DNA from: Anaeromyxobacter soli
Lineage (GTDB): Bacteria > Myxococcota > Myxococcia > Myxococcales > Anaeromyxobacteraceae
NCBI RefSeq assembly: GCF_022808855.1
Contig: NZ_JAKZLF010000028.1
Location: 1-64,000, forward strand
Direction: 5' to 3'
Length of the DNA: 64,000 nt
Both the position numbers and the translations under genes were made by a program. The notes beneath the pieces are model-generated. The model was not told the DNA's origin. It did not search any database and saw only the letters and a list, made by a program, of their open reading frames with translations. Below are positions 1 to 8,355 of this stretch, piece after piece (position 1 is the stretch's first letter; each line of letters starts with the position of its first letter).

Positions 1-138
1 ACCACGCCCTCGCCCAGAACACGGTGATGCCACCTGTCACCTGGGTAAACACCGAGCAGCGGATTCGTCAGCGCGGGAGACAAGCCAAGATCCCGAGCAA
101 AGTGTCAGCGATGTCTTGACTGGTTCCCTCGCCGCGTT

Positions 139-1017
139 TTGCCAGGCACCGTCTACCTGATCACGCGGCGCTGCTCGGAACGCCGCTTCTTCCTTCGCCC
201 GTCCAAGATCATCAACGAGATCTTCCTCTACGTCCTCGCCCTCGCAGCCCGTCGCCACGGCGTCCTCGTCCACGTGTTCTGCGTCCTCTCCAACCACGCG
301 CACCTCATCGTCACCGATCCCGAAGGACGCCTCCCGGCTTTCATGCAGTACCTGGACTCTCTCGTCGCACGCGCGGTGAACGCCTCGCTCGGCCGCTTCG
401 AAAGCTTCTGGGCGACCGACGGGAGCTACAGTGCGGTCGAGCCGCTCGATGCTGAGGACGTCCTCGCGAAGGCTGCGTACGTGCTCGCCAATCCCGTCGC
501 CGCCGGACTCGTCAGGCGGGGCGCGGAGTGGCCGGGTCTCTGGACTGCCCCAGAGCAGATCGGGACCATCAAGCTCGTGGCCCGAAGGCCGAGCTTCTTC
601 TTCGACCCCAAAGGCTACCTCCCGGAGACTGTCGAGCTCGAGCTCTCAGCCCCGCCGGGCTTCGCCTCTGCGGACGAGTTCCGTGCCTCGCTCTCGGCCG
701 CCGTGCAGGAGCTCGAGAAGAGGCACCACCAGGAGATCGCCACCAAGGGCCGCCGGTTCGTCGGCGTCACGCGGGTGCTGGCGCAGAACCCGTTTGCGAG
801 CCCGCCTGCCGGAGAGCCTCGCTTCGAGCTCAAGCCCCGGATTGCCGCGCGCGACAAGTGGAAGAGGATCGAGGGCCTCCTCCGCCTCCGGTCCTTCCTC
901 GTCGAGTACCGGCAGGCCTTGGTCGAGTGGAGCTCGGGTGTGCGGACCGTGGTCTTCCCCGCCGGCACCTACCACCTGCGCCTTTTCCACGGCGTGCGGT
1001 GCGCCGGCGCAGCGTAG
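139..1017 (+). CDS. Y1 (IS200/REP-associated type) transposase
   Basis: This 292-residue protein looks like a single-strand tyrosine transposase of the Y1/RAYT group, which nicks and rejoins single-stranded DNA. The HUH-type metal motif is visible as SNHAHLIVT near residue 52, and the candidate nucleophile is the Tyr in MQYLDSLVARAVN about 18 residues later. A further family-like stretch (YVLANPVAAGLV) follows. The C-terminal half, about 150 residues, is longer than in minimal IS200 TnpA and has no motif I recognise. The start used is TTG; no ATG or GTG lies in frame after the upstream stop at 46 and there is no clear Shine-Dalgarno, so the true N-terminus is uncertain. No second IS gene (TnpB) is present. 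Such genes are usually single-copy domesticated transposases. Confidence 0.75.
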   Translation: MPGTVYLITRRCSERRFFLRPSKIINEIFLYVLALAARRHGVLVHVFCVLSNHAHLIVTDPEGRLPAFMQYLDSLVARAVNASLGRFESFWATDGSYSAVEPLDAEDVLAKAAYVLANPVAAGLVRRGAEWPGLWTAPEQIGTIKLVARRPSFFFDPKGYLPETVELELSAPPGFASADEFRASLSAAVQELEKRHHQEIATKGRRFVGVTRVLAQNPFASPPAGEPRFELKPRIAARDKWKRIEGLLRLRSFLVEYRQALVEWSSGVRTVVFPAGTYHLRLFHGVRCAGAA

Positions 1018-1220
1018 GATCCGCTCTCGCTCACGGACTCAGTGGGTCGGTTCCGCGCGCTTCCATGGCAGGGGTGCGCGCGCAGCCAGCGAAACTCGCG
1101 TCCACAGCCCGAAAGCGCGTCGAAACGTCACTCGCAGGCGGGCGTGAGTCGCCGGACTGCCTAACCATGACGCCGAGATTGCGCATCGAGCGCCCTCTCC
1201 TGCCGTATCCGCCGCTGGTT

Positions 1221-1287
1221 ACTCTCGGTCTGGCCGAATACTCTCGAATACTCTCGGTCTGGCCGAACGAAGCGAAGCGAAGCGAAG
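1221..1287. repeat. direct repeats and GAAGC short tandem repeat
   Basis: An 18-base unit, ACTCTCGGTCTGGCCGAA, occurs at 1221-1238 and again at 1250-1267. The two copies are separated by an 11-base stretch that repeats part of the unit (ACTCTCGAAT). The second copy runs into about four GAAGC/CGAAG units (1266-1287). The block lies in the 273-base gap between the transposase and the hemerythrin gene, which otherwise holds nothing I can name. It looks like replication slippage or a remnant of transposition. I could not identify REP palindromes here. Confidence 0.6.
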
Positions 1288-1290
1288 AGG

Positions 1291-1881
1291 TCAGCGCGAA
1301 CCCCTCGCCCTGACCGCGTCTCCCACCAGGAGCGCCGCCGGGTAGAACACCTGCTCCTCGGTGCGCGCGTGGAGCTGGAGGTCCTTCGCGAGCTGCTCGA
1401 CCTTCGCGTTCCCCGCCTTCCTCGCCGTGGCCTCGAGCTTCTTCGCCGCGGCGCCGATGGCCTCGTGCTCCTTCAGCATCTTCGGGAGCTCCTCGCGGAG
1501 CGCGTCGGTGAGCTTCAAGACCTCCGCCATCTTCGCGTCGTACTTCCCGGCCGCGAGCGGCTCGAGCAGCGCGAGGGGCGGAAGCGCGATCTCCTCCTCC
1601 CGGACGAAGTGCGGGTGGAGCACCTCGGCGAGCGCTCGCGCGGCCTGCCCGACCGCCGCAGGTGCCTTCGTCGCGCGCACGAGCTCCTCGTGGATCTTCG
1701 CGTGCTCTGCGCGCATGGAGTCCGGGATCTGGAACGGCGCCGCTGCGTGAGGTGCCTCGGCCTCCTGCCCGTGCTGCGCAGCGGCCGGTCGCGCGTGCGC
1801 GGCGGCCGCCAGCACGAGGGCAGGAGCGATCGACGTCCAGGAGAGCAGCCGGCGGGCTCGAACGGGCTTCCCATCGCGCAT
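1291..1881 (-). CDS. secreted hemerythrin-domain protein
   Basis: This 196-residue protein has an N-terminal signal peptide (hydrophobic stretch ending ARPAAAQ, about residues 12-36) and a hemerythrin/HHE four-helix domain. The diiron ligand motifs can be followed in order: EHAKIHEEL, HPHFVREEE, EHEAI and HARTEEQVFYP. Family members bind O2 or NO, or store or repair iron, in a diiron centre. The ATG at 1881 is preceded by a good GGAGG. It lies 110 bases downstream of the hydrogenase large subunit on the same strand, so it may be the last gene of that operon. A periplasmic O2- or NO-binding protein beside an O2-sensitive hydrogenase would make sense, but that is inference. A GC-rich inverted repeat near 1912-1930 might separate the two transcripts. 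Confidence 0.85.
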   Translation of the reverse strand: MRDGKPVRARRLLSWTSIAPALVLAAAAHARPAAAQHGQEAEAPHAAAPFQIPDSMRAEHAKIHEELVRATKAPAAVGQAARALAEVLHPHFVREEEIALPPLALLEPLAAGKYDAKMAEVLKLTDALREELPKMLKEHEAIGAAAKKLEATARKAGNAKVEQLAKDLQLHARTEEQVFYPAALLVGDAVRARGSR

Positions 1882-1991
1882 GGCAGGACCTCCGCGTGTC
1901 GTGTAACCACACGGCGCCCACGGGCGCGCGGATCCTTGCCGCACTCCGACGAACGAACCGACGTGGGTGAGCGCGGCCGGTCGGTGACGCC

Positions 1992-3695
1992 CTACCCCAC
2001 CCTGACCGTCCCGAGCTCGGTCCCTTCCCCGTCCACCGTGTGGACCGCGCAGGCGAGGCATGGATCGAAGGAGTGAATGGTCCGCAGCGCCTCGAGGGGC
2101 AGCTTGGGGTCGGCGATCGGATTCCCGACCAGCGCCGCCTCGTACGGCCCGGCCTGCCCCTTCCCGTCCCTCGGCCCGGCGTTCCAGGTCGACGGCACCA
2201 CCGCCTGGTAGTTCTTGATCGCGCCGTCCTCGATGACGACCCAGTGCGACAGCGCCCCGCGCGGCGCCTCGTGGAACCCGAACCCCCGCACCTCGTTCTT
2301 CGGGAAGGTCGGCGCGTTGAACACCGCCGTGTCGCCCCGGCCGATGTTCTCGACGAGGAGCTGCCAGTGCTTGAGGGCGAGCTCGGCGAGGACCGCGGTC
2401 CGGATGGCGCGCGCGGCGTGGCGGCCGAGCGTGGAGTGGAGCACGGCCGGTGTGAGCTTCGCGCCCGCCACCGTCCCGGCCACGTCGAGGCAGCGGTCGG
2501 CCCAGAAGCGGATGCGCGGGTGGCCGAGCGCGTAGCCGACGAGCACCTGCGCCAGCGGACCGACCTGCATCGGCCTGTCCTGGAAGCGCGGCGCCTTCAC
2601 CCACGAGTACTTCCCCTCCGGCTGCCAGTCCTGGACCTTCGGGACCGTCTCCTCCGCGAACGGACTCTTCTGCCAGTCCCCTTCGTAGAACGATCGCGCG
2701 ATCGACTCCGTGACGTTGTCGCGGAAGTACGGATCGCTGAACGAGGAGAAGGGCCGCGCGGTGGAGAGGTCGCCCGCCATGATCGTCCCGCCGGGCAGAT
2801 CGAACTTCGTCCCGGGCGCGTCGATGGGCAGGTCGGGGACGGAGAGGTAGCTCGTCACGCCCGCGCCGTGGCGCAGCCAGTCGGGGTACATGCCGGCCAC
2901 CGCGCAGACGTCGGCGAAGTACGCCTGGTGCACGAACGCCTGCACCTCCTCGAGCAGCGTCTTCACCTGGTACAGCTTCTCCATGTTGAGCGCGGCGGGG
3001 CTGTCCAGGTTGATCGCGTTCGCGACGCCGCCGACGGCGAGGTTCTGGATGTTGGGCGTCTTGCCGCCGAGGATCGCGACCGCCTGGTTCGCCTTGCGCT
3101 GCACGTCGAGCGCCTGCAGGTAGTGCGCGACCGCGAGGAGGTTCACCTCCGGCGAGAGGCGCATCGCCGGGTGACCCCAGTAGCCGTTCCGGAAGATCCC
3201 GAGCTGCCCCGCCTTCACGAAGCCGTCGAGCTTGGCCTTCACGGCCGCGAGGGCGGCCCGCGAGTTCCCCGGCCAGGACGAGAGGCTCCCGCCGAGCGCG
3301 GCGGCCTTCGCCGGATCGGCCTCGAGCGCGCGCGTCACGTCCACCCAGTCGAGCGCGGAGAGCTGGTAGAAGTGCACCACGTGGTCGTGCAGCGCGTGGG
3401 CGGCGACGAGCAGGTTGCGGATGAGCTGCGCGTTCAGCGGGATCGGCAGCCCGAGCGCGTTCTCCACCGCGCGCACCGACGCGATCGCGTGGACAGTCGT
3501 GCACACCCCGCAGATGCGCTGGGTGAACACCCACGCGTCGCGGGGGTCGCGGCCCTTCAGGATGAGCTCCATCCCGCGCCACATCGTGCCGCTCGACCAG
3601 GCCTTGCGGACGGCGCCGCCGTCCACCTCGATGTCGATGCGCAGGTGCCCCTCGATCCGGGTGACCGGGTCGATCGTGATGCGCTGGCTCGTCAT
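1992..3695 (-). CDS. hybC: [NiFe] hydrogenase large subunit, Hyd-2 type
   Basis: This is the catalytic subunit of a membrane-bound uptake [NiFe] hydrogenase (567 residues) that splits H2 at a Ni-Fe(CN)2CO site. The N-terminal L1 motif RICGVC (Cys62, Cys65) and the C-terminal L2 motif DPCLAC (Cys546, Cys549) supply the four nickel ligands. After His552 there is a 15-residue tail, TVDGEGTELGTVRVG, which resembles the removable C-terminal peptide of E. coli HybC. A HybD-type endopeptidase must therefore mature it, and no such gene or hyp gene is in the window. The start overlaps the HybB stop by 4 bases (ATGA), showing translational coupling. Subunit order (small, HybA, HybB, large) matches hybOABC. 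Confidence 0.96.
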   Translation of the reverse strand: MTSQRITIDPVTRIEGHLRIDIEVDGGAVRKAWSSGTMWRGMELILKGRDPRDAWVFTQRICGVCTTVHAIASVRAVENALGLPIPLNAQLIRNLLVAAHALHDHVVHFYQLSALDWVDVTRALEADPAKAAALGGSLSSWPGNSRAALAAVKAKLDGFVKAGQLGIFRNGYWGHPAMRLSPEVNLLAVAHYLQALDVQRKANQAVAILGGKTPNIQNLAVGGVANAINLDSPAALNMEKLYQVKTLLEEVQAFVHQAYFADVCAVAGMYPDWLRHGAGVTSYLSVPDLPIDAPGTKFDLPGGTIMAGDLSTARPFSSFSDPYFRDNVTESIARSFYEGDWQKSPFAEETVPKVQDWQPEGKYSWVKAPRFQDRPMQVGPLAQVLVGYALGHPRIRFWADRCLDVAGTVAGAKLTPAVLHSTLGRHAARAIRTAVLAELALKHWQLLVENIGRGDTAVFNAPTFPKNEVRGFGFHEAPRGALSHWVVIEDGAIKNYQAVVPSTWNAGPRDGKGQAGPYEAALVGNPIADPKLPLEALRTIHSFDPCLACAVHTVDGEGTELGTVRVG

Positions 3696-4909
3696 GATGC
3701 CGCTCCTTCCTGGACCCCGGCCGGCAGGCGCTCCGCCGCGGCGACGCTCACGCCGGCGAGGATCGGGAAGCGCCGCACCGCCACGATGTAGAGCATCGTC
3801 TCGGTGGCGATGAAGCCGAGGGTGATGAGGATCTCCCCGAGCGACGGGAAGTACCGCCAGCCGTGGCCCGGCTGAAAGGCGACCAGGAACGCGTCGATGC
3901 GGTAGAGCGCGCCGCCGGCGAGCGCGAGGAGCGCCGCCTGGAGCTGGGTGACCGGGCTCGCGTGGACCCACTGCTGCAGGAAGAGTCCCGCCGCGGAGAG
4001 GAGGAGCAGCGTCTCGGCCCAGAAGAAGAACGACAGCGTCCCCGAGGTGACGGTGAGGCCCAGGCGCCCGGCGCCCATCAGCCCGGCGAACCGCACCGCG
4101 ACGAAGGCGAGGATCACGCCCGCGATGAACACGCCGAGCGAGCCGAGCAGCCGCGTCTCGAGCGGCCGCCCGAACGCGGCGCTCGAGAAGATCGTCTCGA
4201 AGTACAGCACGGCGTAGCCCATGCCGAACGCGGTGAGGAGGAAGAGCAGCGGCAGCGCGCCGGTGTGCCACAGCGGGTGGACCTTCGTGCCGGCGACGAC
4301 GAGCAGCGAGCCGAGGCTCGACTGGTGCATCGTGGGGAGCACGAGCCCCAGCGCGATCACGAAGGGCAGCGCGCGCGAGAGCCGCGGCAGCCAGCGCGCC
4401 GCGAACGCCTCGCGCCGCAGATGCCTCCCGCGGGCCCAGCGCTCGAGCAGGGCCGGCGAGAGCTCCACGAGGAGCACCGCCAGGTACGCCATGATGCAGA
4501 GCGCGACCTCGAGGAGGATCGAGCTCGTGTTCCAGCGCCACGGCATGAGCGGGACCTTCCACAGCGCCCAGTAGCGGCCGACGTCGAACATGACCGCGAT
4601 GCCCGCGACGGAGTAGCCGAGCGCGCTCGTCAGGATCGCCGGCCGGACGAGCGGGTGATAGCGGCCGCGGTTCAGGACGAAGACGAGGAGCGCGATGGCG
4701 TACCCGCCGCTCGCGAGCCCGGTCCCCACCACCACGTCGAAGGCGATCCAGAGCCCCCACGGATAGCCGTCGTTCATCGCGGTGACCGCGCCGAGCCCCT
4801 GCGTGAACCGCACGACGCCGACCGCGGTCGCCGCGGCCCACAGGACCAGCATGACCTTGAAGGTCGGCGTGAGGAGCCGCCCTCCCACCGCGCGCGCTCC
4901 CGACGTCAT
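3692..4909 (-). CDS. hybB: HybB/NrfD-type membrane subunit of the hydrogenase
   Basis: This 405-residue polytopic protein has roughly ten hydrophobic helices and belongs to the NrfD/PsrC/HybB family. In Hyd-2-type enzymes this subunit anchors the complex and passes electrons from the FeS chain to quinone. Family landmarks include MNDGYPWGLW near residue 45, NRGRYHPLVRPAILTSALGY and LPTMHQSSLGSLL. The gene sits between the hybA-like and large-subunit genes, overlapping each by 4 bases (ATGA at both ends). A close paralogue is encoded at 7150-8355. No haem-binding HybB/HyaC cytochrome motif is evident, as expected for this non-haem family. Confidence 0.93.
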   Translation of the reverse strand: MTSGARAVGGRLLTPTFKVMLVLWAAATAVGVVRFTQGLGAVTAMNDGYPWGLWIAFDVVVGTGLASGGYAIALLVFVLNRGRYHPLVRPAILTSALGYSVAGIAVMFDVGRYWALWKVPLMPWRWNTSSILLEVALCIMAYLAVLLVELSPALLERWARGRHLRREAFAARWLPRLSRALPFVIALGLVLPTMHQSSLGSLLVVAGTKVHPLWHTGALPLLFLLTAFGMGYAVLYFETIFSSAAFGRPLETRLLGSLGVFIAGVILAFVAVRFAGLMGAGRLGLTVTSGTLSFFFWAETLLLLSAAGLFLQQWVHASPVTQLQAALLALAGGALYRIDAFLVAFQPGHGWRYFPSLGEILITLGFIATETMLYIVAVRRFPILAGVSVAAAERLPAGVQEGAAS

Positions 4910-5787
4910 GGCTCCTCCTCCCCGCCGCCGCTCGCGCGCCGGTTGCGCCAGGTGACCCAGGCGAGCGCCCCGAAGAGCGCCACCGGCGCGACGAAGCCCT
5001 GATAGATGCCGTGCTGGATCGTCTCGCCGAGCGCGGGCACCGGCTCCGGCCCCAGGGCCGGCAGGCCGAGCGCCGTGAACGGCAAGGCGGAGAGGACGAG
5101 CACGCCCGTGCCGCCCCCCTCGCGCTCGCCGTACACCCCGCCGCGGTAGCGCCCCGGCTCGGCATCGAGCCGCCGGTGCGCCTCGGCGCGAAGCTCGGCG
5201 CGCGTGCCGAACACCACCGCGTCTCGCGGACAGGCCTCGGCGCAGGCCGCGCCCTTGCCCTCGCGCCAGCGGTGCCGGCAGAGCTCGCACTTCACGATGC
5301 GCGGCGTCGCGGACGACCACTGGAAGCGGGGCACGTTGAACGGGCAGGCCACCTGGCAGTAGCGGCAGCCGACGCAGCGGTCCACGTCGTACGCCACCAC
5401 GCCGCGCTCGCCCTTGTGGAGCGCGCCGAGCATGCACACGGAGACGCAGGCGGGGTCCGCGCAGTGCATGCACTGCGCCTTCACGTACGCGTCGCCCGGC
5501 CCGTCGCCCGTGCGCTTGATGATCGTGAGCGTCCGGTCGTTCAGATCGAGCGGCGCGTCGTAGGGCGCGCCGTCCACGAGCTTCACGTCCTCCGGGAGGG
5601 CGTTCGCCTCGCGGCAGCGCGCGACGCAGCCGCGGCAGCCGACGCAGCGGGTCGAGTCGAAGAGGAGCCCGAGATCGTCCCCGTGTGGCGGCTTCGGGGC
5701 GCGGGCCGAGGCGGGCGCGGGGGCCGCGGCCAGCGCGGCGGCGCCGCCGAGCGTCCCGAGGACGGTGCGTCGGGAGACGGTCGGCAT
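4906..5787 (-). CDS. hybA: HybA-like 4x[4Fe-4S] ferredoxin subunit with Tat signal
   Basis: This 293-residue electron-transfer subunit starts with a twin-arginine signal (SRRTVLGTLGG, residues 5-15), so it is folded before export to the periplasm. Four cysteine clusters follow: CVGCRGCVARC, CMHCADPACVSVC, CVGCRYCQVAC, and CELC pairing with CAEAC. That is the DMSO-reductase-B/HybA pattern of four [4Fe-4S] centres. A C-terminal hydrophobic segment (about residues 262-280, ending WVTWRNRR) should anchor it in the membrane, as in HybA. It starts 3 bases after the small-subunit stop and overlaps hybB by 4 bases. It links the small subunit to the HybB quinone site. Confidence 0.93.
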   Translation of the reverse strand: MPTVSRRTVLGTLGGAAALAAAPAPASARAPKPPHGDDLGLLFDSTRCVGCRGCVARCREANALPEDVKLVDGAPYDAPLDLNDRTLTIIKRTGDGPGDAYVKAQCMHCADPACVSVCMLGALHKGERGVVAYDVDRCVGCRYCQVACPFNVPRFQWSSATPRIVKCELCRHRWREGKGAACAEACPRDAVVFGTRAELRAEAHRRLDAEPGRYRGGVYGEREGGGTGVLVLSALPFTALGLPALGPEPVPALGETIQHGIYQGFVAPVALFGALAWVTWRNRRASGGGEEEP

Positions 5788-5790
5788 GGC

Positions 5791-6900
5791 CTACTCCTCC
5801 TTCGGCGGCTCCCGGGGCTCCTGCCCGGCGAGCTTGCGCGACGAGACGTAGCCCGCGGCGGCGAGGCCACCGACGAGGAGCCCAGCCACGCCCGCGGAGA
5901 CCGCGCTCACCTCGCCGCGCTCCGGCGAGATCCCCGGGTACGCCATCGGTCCGGTCGGCTTCTGGACCTCGACGGTCGTGTGGAGCGGGACGCGGAACGC
6001 GATCTGCTGCTCGGTGCAGCCGACGCAGGGGTGGCCGATCCCGATGGGCCAGGCGCCGGGCACCTCGCAGAACGGGAGGAGAGAGCAGTTCGCGTGCGTC
6101 TGCGGTCCCTTGCAGCCGAGCTTGTAGAGGCACCAGCCGTTCCGGTGCCCCTCGTCCCCGAACGTCTTCGCGAACCGCCCGGCGTCGAAGTGCGGCCGGC
6201 GCGGGCAGTCCTCGTGGATGACGCGGCCGTAGGCGAAGCTCGGCCGGCCCTTGCCGTCGAGCGCGGGGAGCGTGCCGAACGTCGCGAACTGGAGCACGGT
6301 GCCGAGGAGGTTGTAGGGGTTCGCCGGGCAGCCCGGCAGCGTCACGACGGTCTTCCCCGCCAGCACCTCCGGCGCGCCGGTCGCGCCGGTCGGGTTCGGC
6401 GCGGCCGACGGCACGCCGCCCCACGACGCGCACGAGCCGATCGCCACGATCGCCCCGGCACGGCCCGCGACGGTGCGCGCGATCTCGAGCGCGGTGCGGC
6501 CCGCGATGGTGCAGTAGCGCCCGCCCTCGCGCGTGGGGATCGCGCCCTCGATGACGCACACGTACTTGCCGTCGTTCTCCGCCATCGCCTTCGCGAGCGC
6601 GTCCTCCGCCTGAACGCCGGCGGCGGCGAGGAGCGTCTCGTGGTAGTCGAGCGAGACGAGGTCGAGGATGAGCGCCGCGACGTCGGGGTGGCTCGTGCGC
6701 AGGAGCGACTCGGTGCAGCCGGTGCATTCCTGGAAGTGGAGCCAGATGACGGAGGGCTTCTTGCCCTTCGCCACGTCGTCCGCCATGCGCTCGCCCGCCC
6801 ACGCCGGCAAGCCCACCGCCGCCGCGGCGGTGGTGCAGACCTTCATGAAGTCTCGCCGTGACAGCGAGGAGGTCTCCGCGACCGAGGTCGGGTGCGGCAT
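5791..6900 (-). CDS. hybO: [NiFe] hydrogenase small subunit, Tat-exported
   Basis: This 369-residue FeS subunit carries electrons from the Ni-Fe site outward. The Tat motif SRRDFMK (residues 14-20) fixes the start at the ATG at 6900, which has GGAGG upstream; longer in-frame starts exist but would place the signal internally. Proximal-cluster ligands begin at ECTGC (Cys59, Cys62). The distal and medial cluster ligands are seen in HEDCPRR, GWCLYKLGC and GHPCVGC. A C-terminal hydrophobic helix (about residues 333-352) is the usual membrane anchor. It is the first gene of the core hydrogenase set. The 249-base gap upstream holds an inverted repeat (6986-7015) and is the likeliest promoter region. 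Confidence 0.95.
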   Translation of the reverse strand: MPHPTSVAETSSLSRRDFMKVCTTAAAAVGLPAWAGERMADDVAKGKKPSVIWLHFQECTGCTESLLRTSHPDVAALILDLVSLDYHETLLAAAGVQAEDALAKAMAENDGKYVCVIEGAIPTREGGRYCTIAGRTALEIARTVAGRAGAIVAIGSCASWGGVPSAAPNPTGATGAPEVLAGKTVVTLPGCPANPYNLLGTVLQFATFGTLPALDGKGRPSFAYGRVIHEDCPRRPHFDAGRFAKTFGDEGHRNGWCLYKLGCKGPQTHANCSLLPFCEVPGAWPIGIGHPCVGCTEQQIAFRVPLHTTVEVQKPTGPMAYPGISPERGEVSAVSAGVAGLLVGGLAAAGYVSSRKLAGQEPREPPKEE

Positions 6901-6985
6901 CGCGCCCTCCTTGCCCGCGGGGTGTCCGCGGATGGGTGCGATGATGGGCGCCGTTTTCCGACGCCAACCTTGACCTCCGTCACTC

Positions 6986-7015
6986 AACGCAAAGAACGCG
7001 CGCATTTGTTGCGTT
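6986..7015. promoter_or_regulatory. inverted repeat upstream of the hydrogenase small subunit
   Basis: AACGCAA at 6986-6992 and TTGCGTT at 7009-7015 form a perfect 7-bp inverted repeat with a 16-base spacer. A nested GAACGC/GCGTTC pair shares part of it. It lies 86-115 bases before the small-subunit ATG, in the most AT-rich part of the gap, which fits a regulator site or a structured leader. I see no convincing -24/-12 sigma-54 promoter and no clear sigma-70 boxes. The regulator is unknown. Confidence 0.4.
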
Positions 7016-7149
7016 CGCTCGGAATCTCGCGAGGTTGGGCAGTGCGCAAAAATGAGTAGAGCTGCGGATGAACCGCGCTGCCGGACACGACTCTGACCCC
7101 TTCGCGGCAGCGCGACGCGGGCGGCGCCGGCGGCCGATCGCCTCGTCAC

Positions 7150-8355
7150 TCAGGCGTGCGCGCGCAGCCGCTCGGCCTCCGGCCGCCGCTCCGCGGCGCG
7201 GGCGACGCCGCTCAGGATGGGCAGCCGCTTCACGAGGACGACGTACAGCGCGACGCCTGCGGCGGCGAGGCCGACCGAGAACACGATCTCGGCGAGCGAG
7301 GGGAAGTAGCTCCACCCCATACCCGGCGTGAACGCTCCGAGGTAGACGTCGAACCGGTACATCGCCCCGGCCGCGACCGCGAGCTGGGCCGCCCAGAAGA
7401 GCAGGCCGGGGTCCTCGCGGTACGAGCGCCGGAGCACCCGCACCGCCGGATACGTGAAGAGGCCCAGCTCGACGAGGAACAGCACCCCGCGCCAGCCGGT
7501 GACGTGCCGCAGCGCGCCGCTCGCGGCGAGGTCCCCGACCCGGAGCGCGACGAAGGCGAACGAGAGGGCCGCCATGACGAGCGCGAGCGAGCCGCACAGC
7601 CGGACGTCCCGCGTGCGCCGCCAGGCGAGGTGAGAGAGCGTGTCGATCACGATCACGGCGCCGAAGCCCATGCTGAGGCAAGAGAGCAGGAACAGCGTGG
7701 GCAGCCAGCCCGTGTACCAGAGCGGGTGGAGCTTCGTCGGGGCGAAGAGGAAGAGCGCGCCGAGGGACGACTGGTGCATGAAGGGCAGCACGATCGCGAG
7801 CGCGAGGAGGAAGGGGAACATCCGCTGGAGGCGCGGCAGCACGCGCGCGGCGAGCCGGCCTCGCGCGCCCGGCGCGTCGCGCCAGCGCTCGAGCAGCACA
7901 GGCAGCACCTCGAGCCAGAGGACCGCGCAGTAGGCGACGACGCAGAGCGCGACCTCGAGGAGCACCGAGCGCACGTTCCAGCGCGTCGGGACGGCGAGCC
8001 CCCACACGCTCCACCAGCGGCCGAGATCGACGAGCACGGAGAGACCGGCGAGCGTGTAGGTGATCGCGCCGGTCAACACCGCGGAGCGCACGAGCGGGTG
8101 GTGACGGCCGCGGTTCGCGACGTGCGCGACGAGCGCGAGGCCGAGGGCGCCCGCGCCGACCCCCGTGAAGGTCACGACGTTGAGCGGCTTCCACAGCCCC
8201 CACGCGAAGCCGTCGTTCAGCGCGGTGATCGACCCGAGCCCGGCGAACAGCCGGATCGACACGAGGACCGACGCGGACGCGGCGAGGGCGAGCGCGAGCT
8301 TCGTGCCGCGGGTGAGGAGCGGGCCTGCGACGGGAGCCACGGATGCGTGGGCCAT
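7150..8355 (-). CDS. second HybB/NrfD-family membrane subunit
   Basis: This 401-residue polytopic protein is clearly a paralogue of the hydrogenase HybB at 3692-4909. It shares LNDGFAWGLW, NRGRHHPLVRSAVLTGAITY, RWNVRSVLLEVALCVVAY and LPFMHQSSLGALF at the same positions. The chosen ATG has a strong GGGAGGTGG just upstream; a longer reading (to 8484) lacks this. It is transcribed in the same direction as the hydrogenase genes, 249 bases ahead of the small subunit. It could be an alternative quinone-reactive anchor for the same hydrogenase, or the anchor of a complex encoded elsewhere. The sequence does not decide. Confidence 0.88.
   Translation of the reverse strand: MAHASVAPVAGPLLTRGTKLALALAASASVLVSIRLFAGLGSITALNDGFAWGLWKPLNVVTFTGVGAGALGLALVAHVANRGRHHPLVRSAVLTGAITYTLAGLSVLVDLGRWWSVWGLAVPTRWNVRSVLLEVALCVVAYCAVLWLEVLPVLLERWRDAPGARGRLAARVLPRLQRMFPFLLALAIVLPFMHQSSLGALFLFAPTKLHPLWYTGWLPTLFLLSCLSMGFGAVIVIDTLSHLAWRRTRDVRLCGSLALVMAALSFAFVALRVGDLAASGALRHVTGWRGVLFLVELGLFTYPAVRVLRRSYREDPGLLFWAAQLAVAAGAMYRFDVYLGAFTPGMGWSYFPSLAEIVFSVGLAAAGVALYVVLVKRLPILSGVARAAERRPEAERLRAHA

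Noticed and set aside
5791-7149. 452-residue reading of the hydrogenase small subunit starting at 7149
   Set aside because: It would bury the twin-arginine signal 80 residues inside. The ATG at 6900 has GGAGG and puts the signal at the N-terminus.
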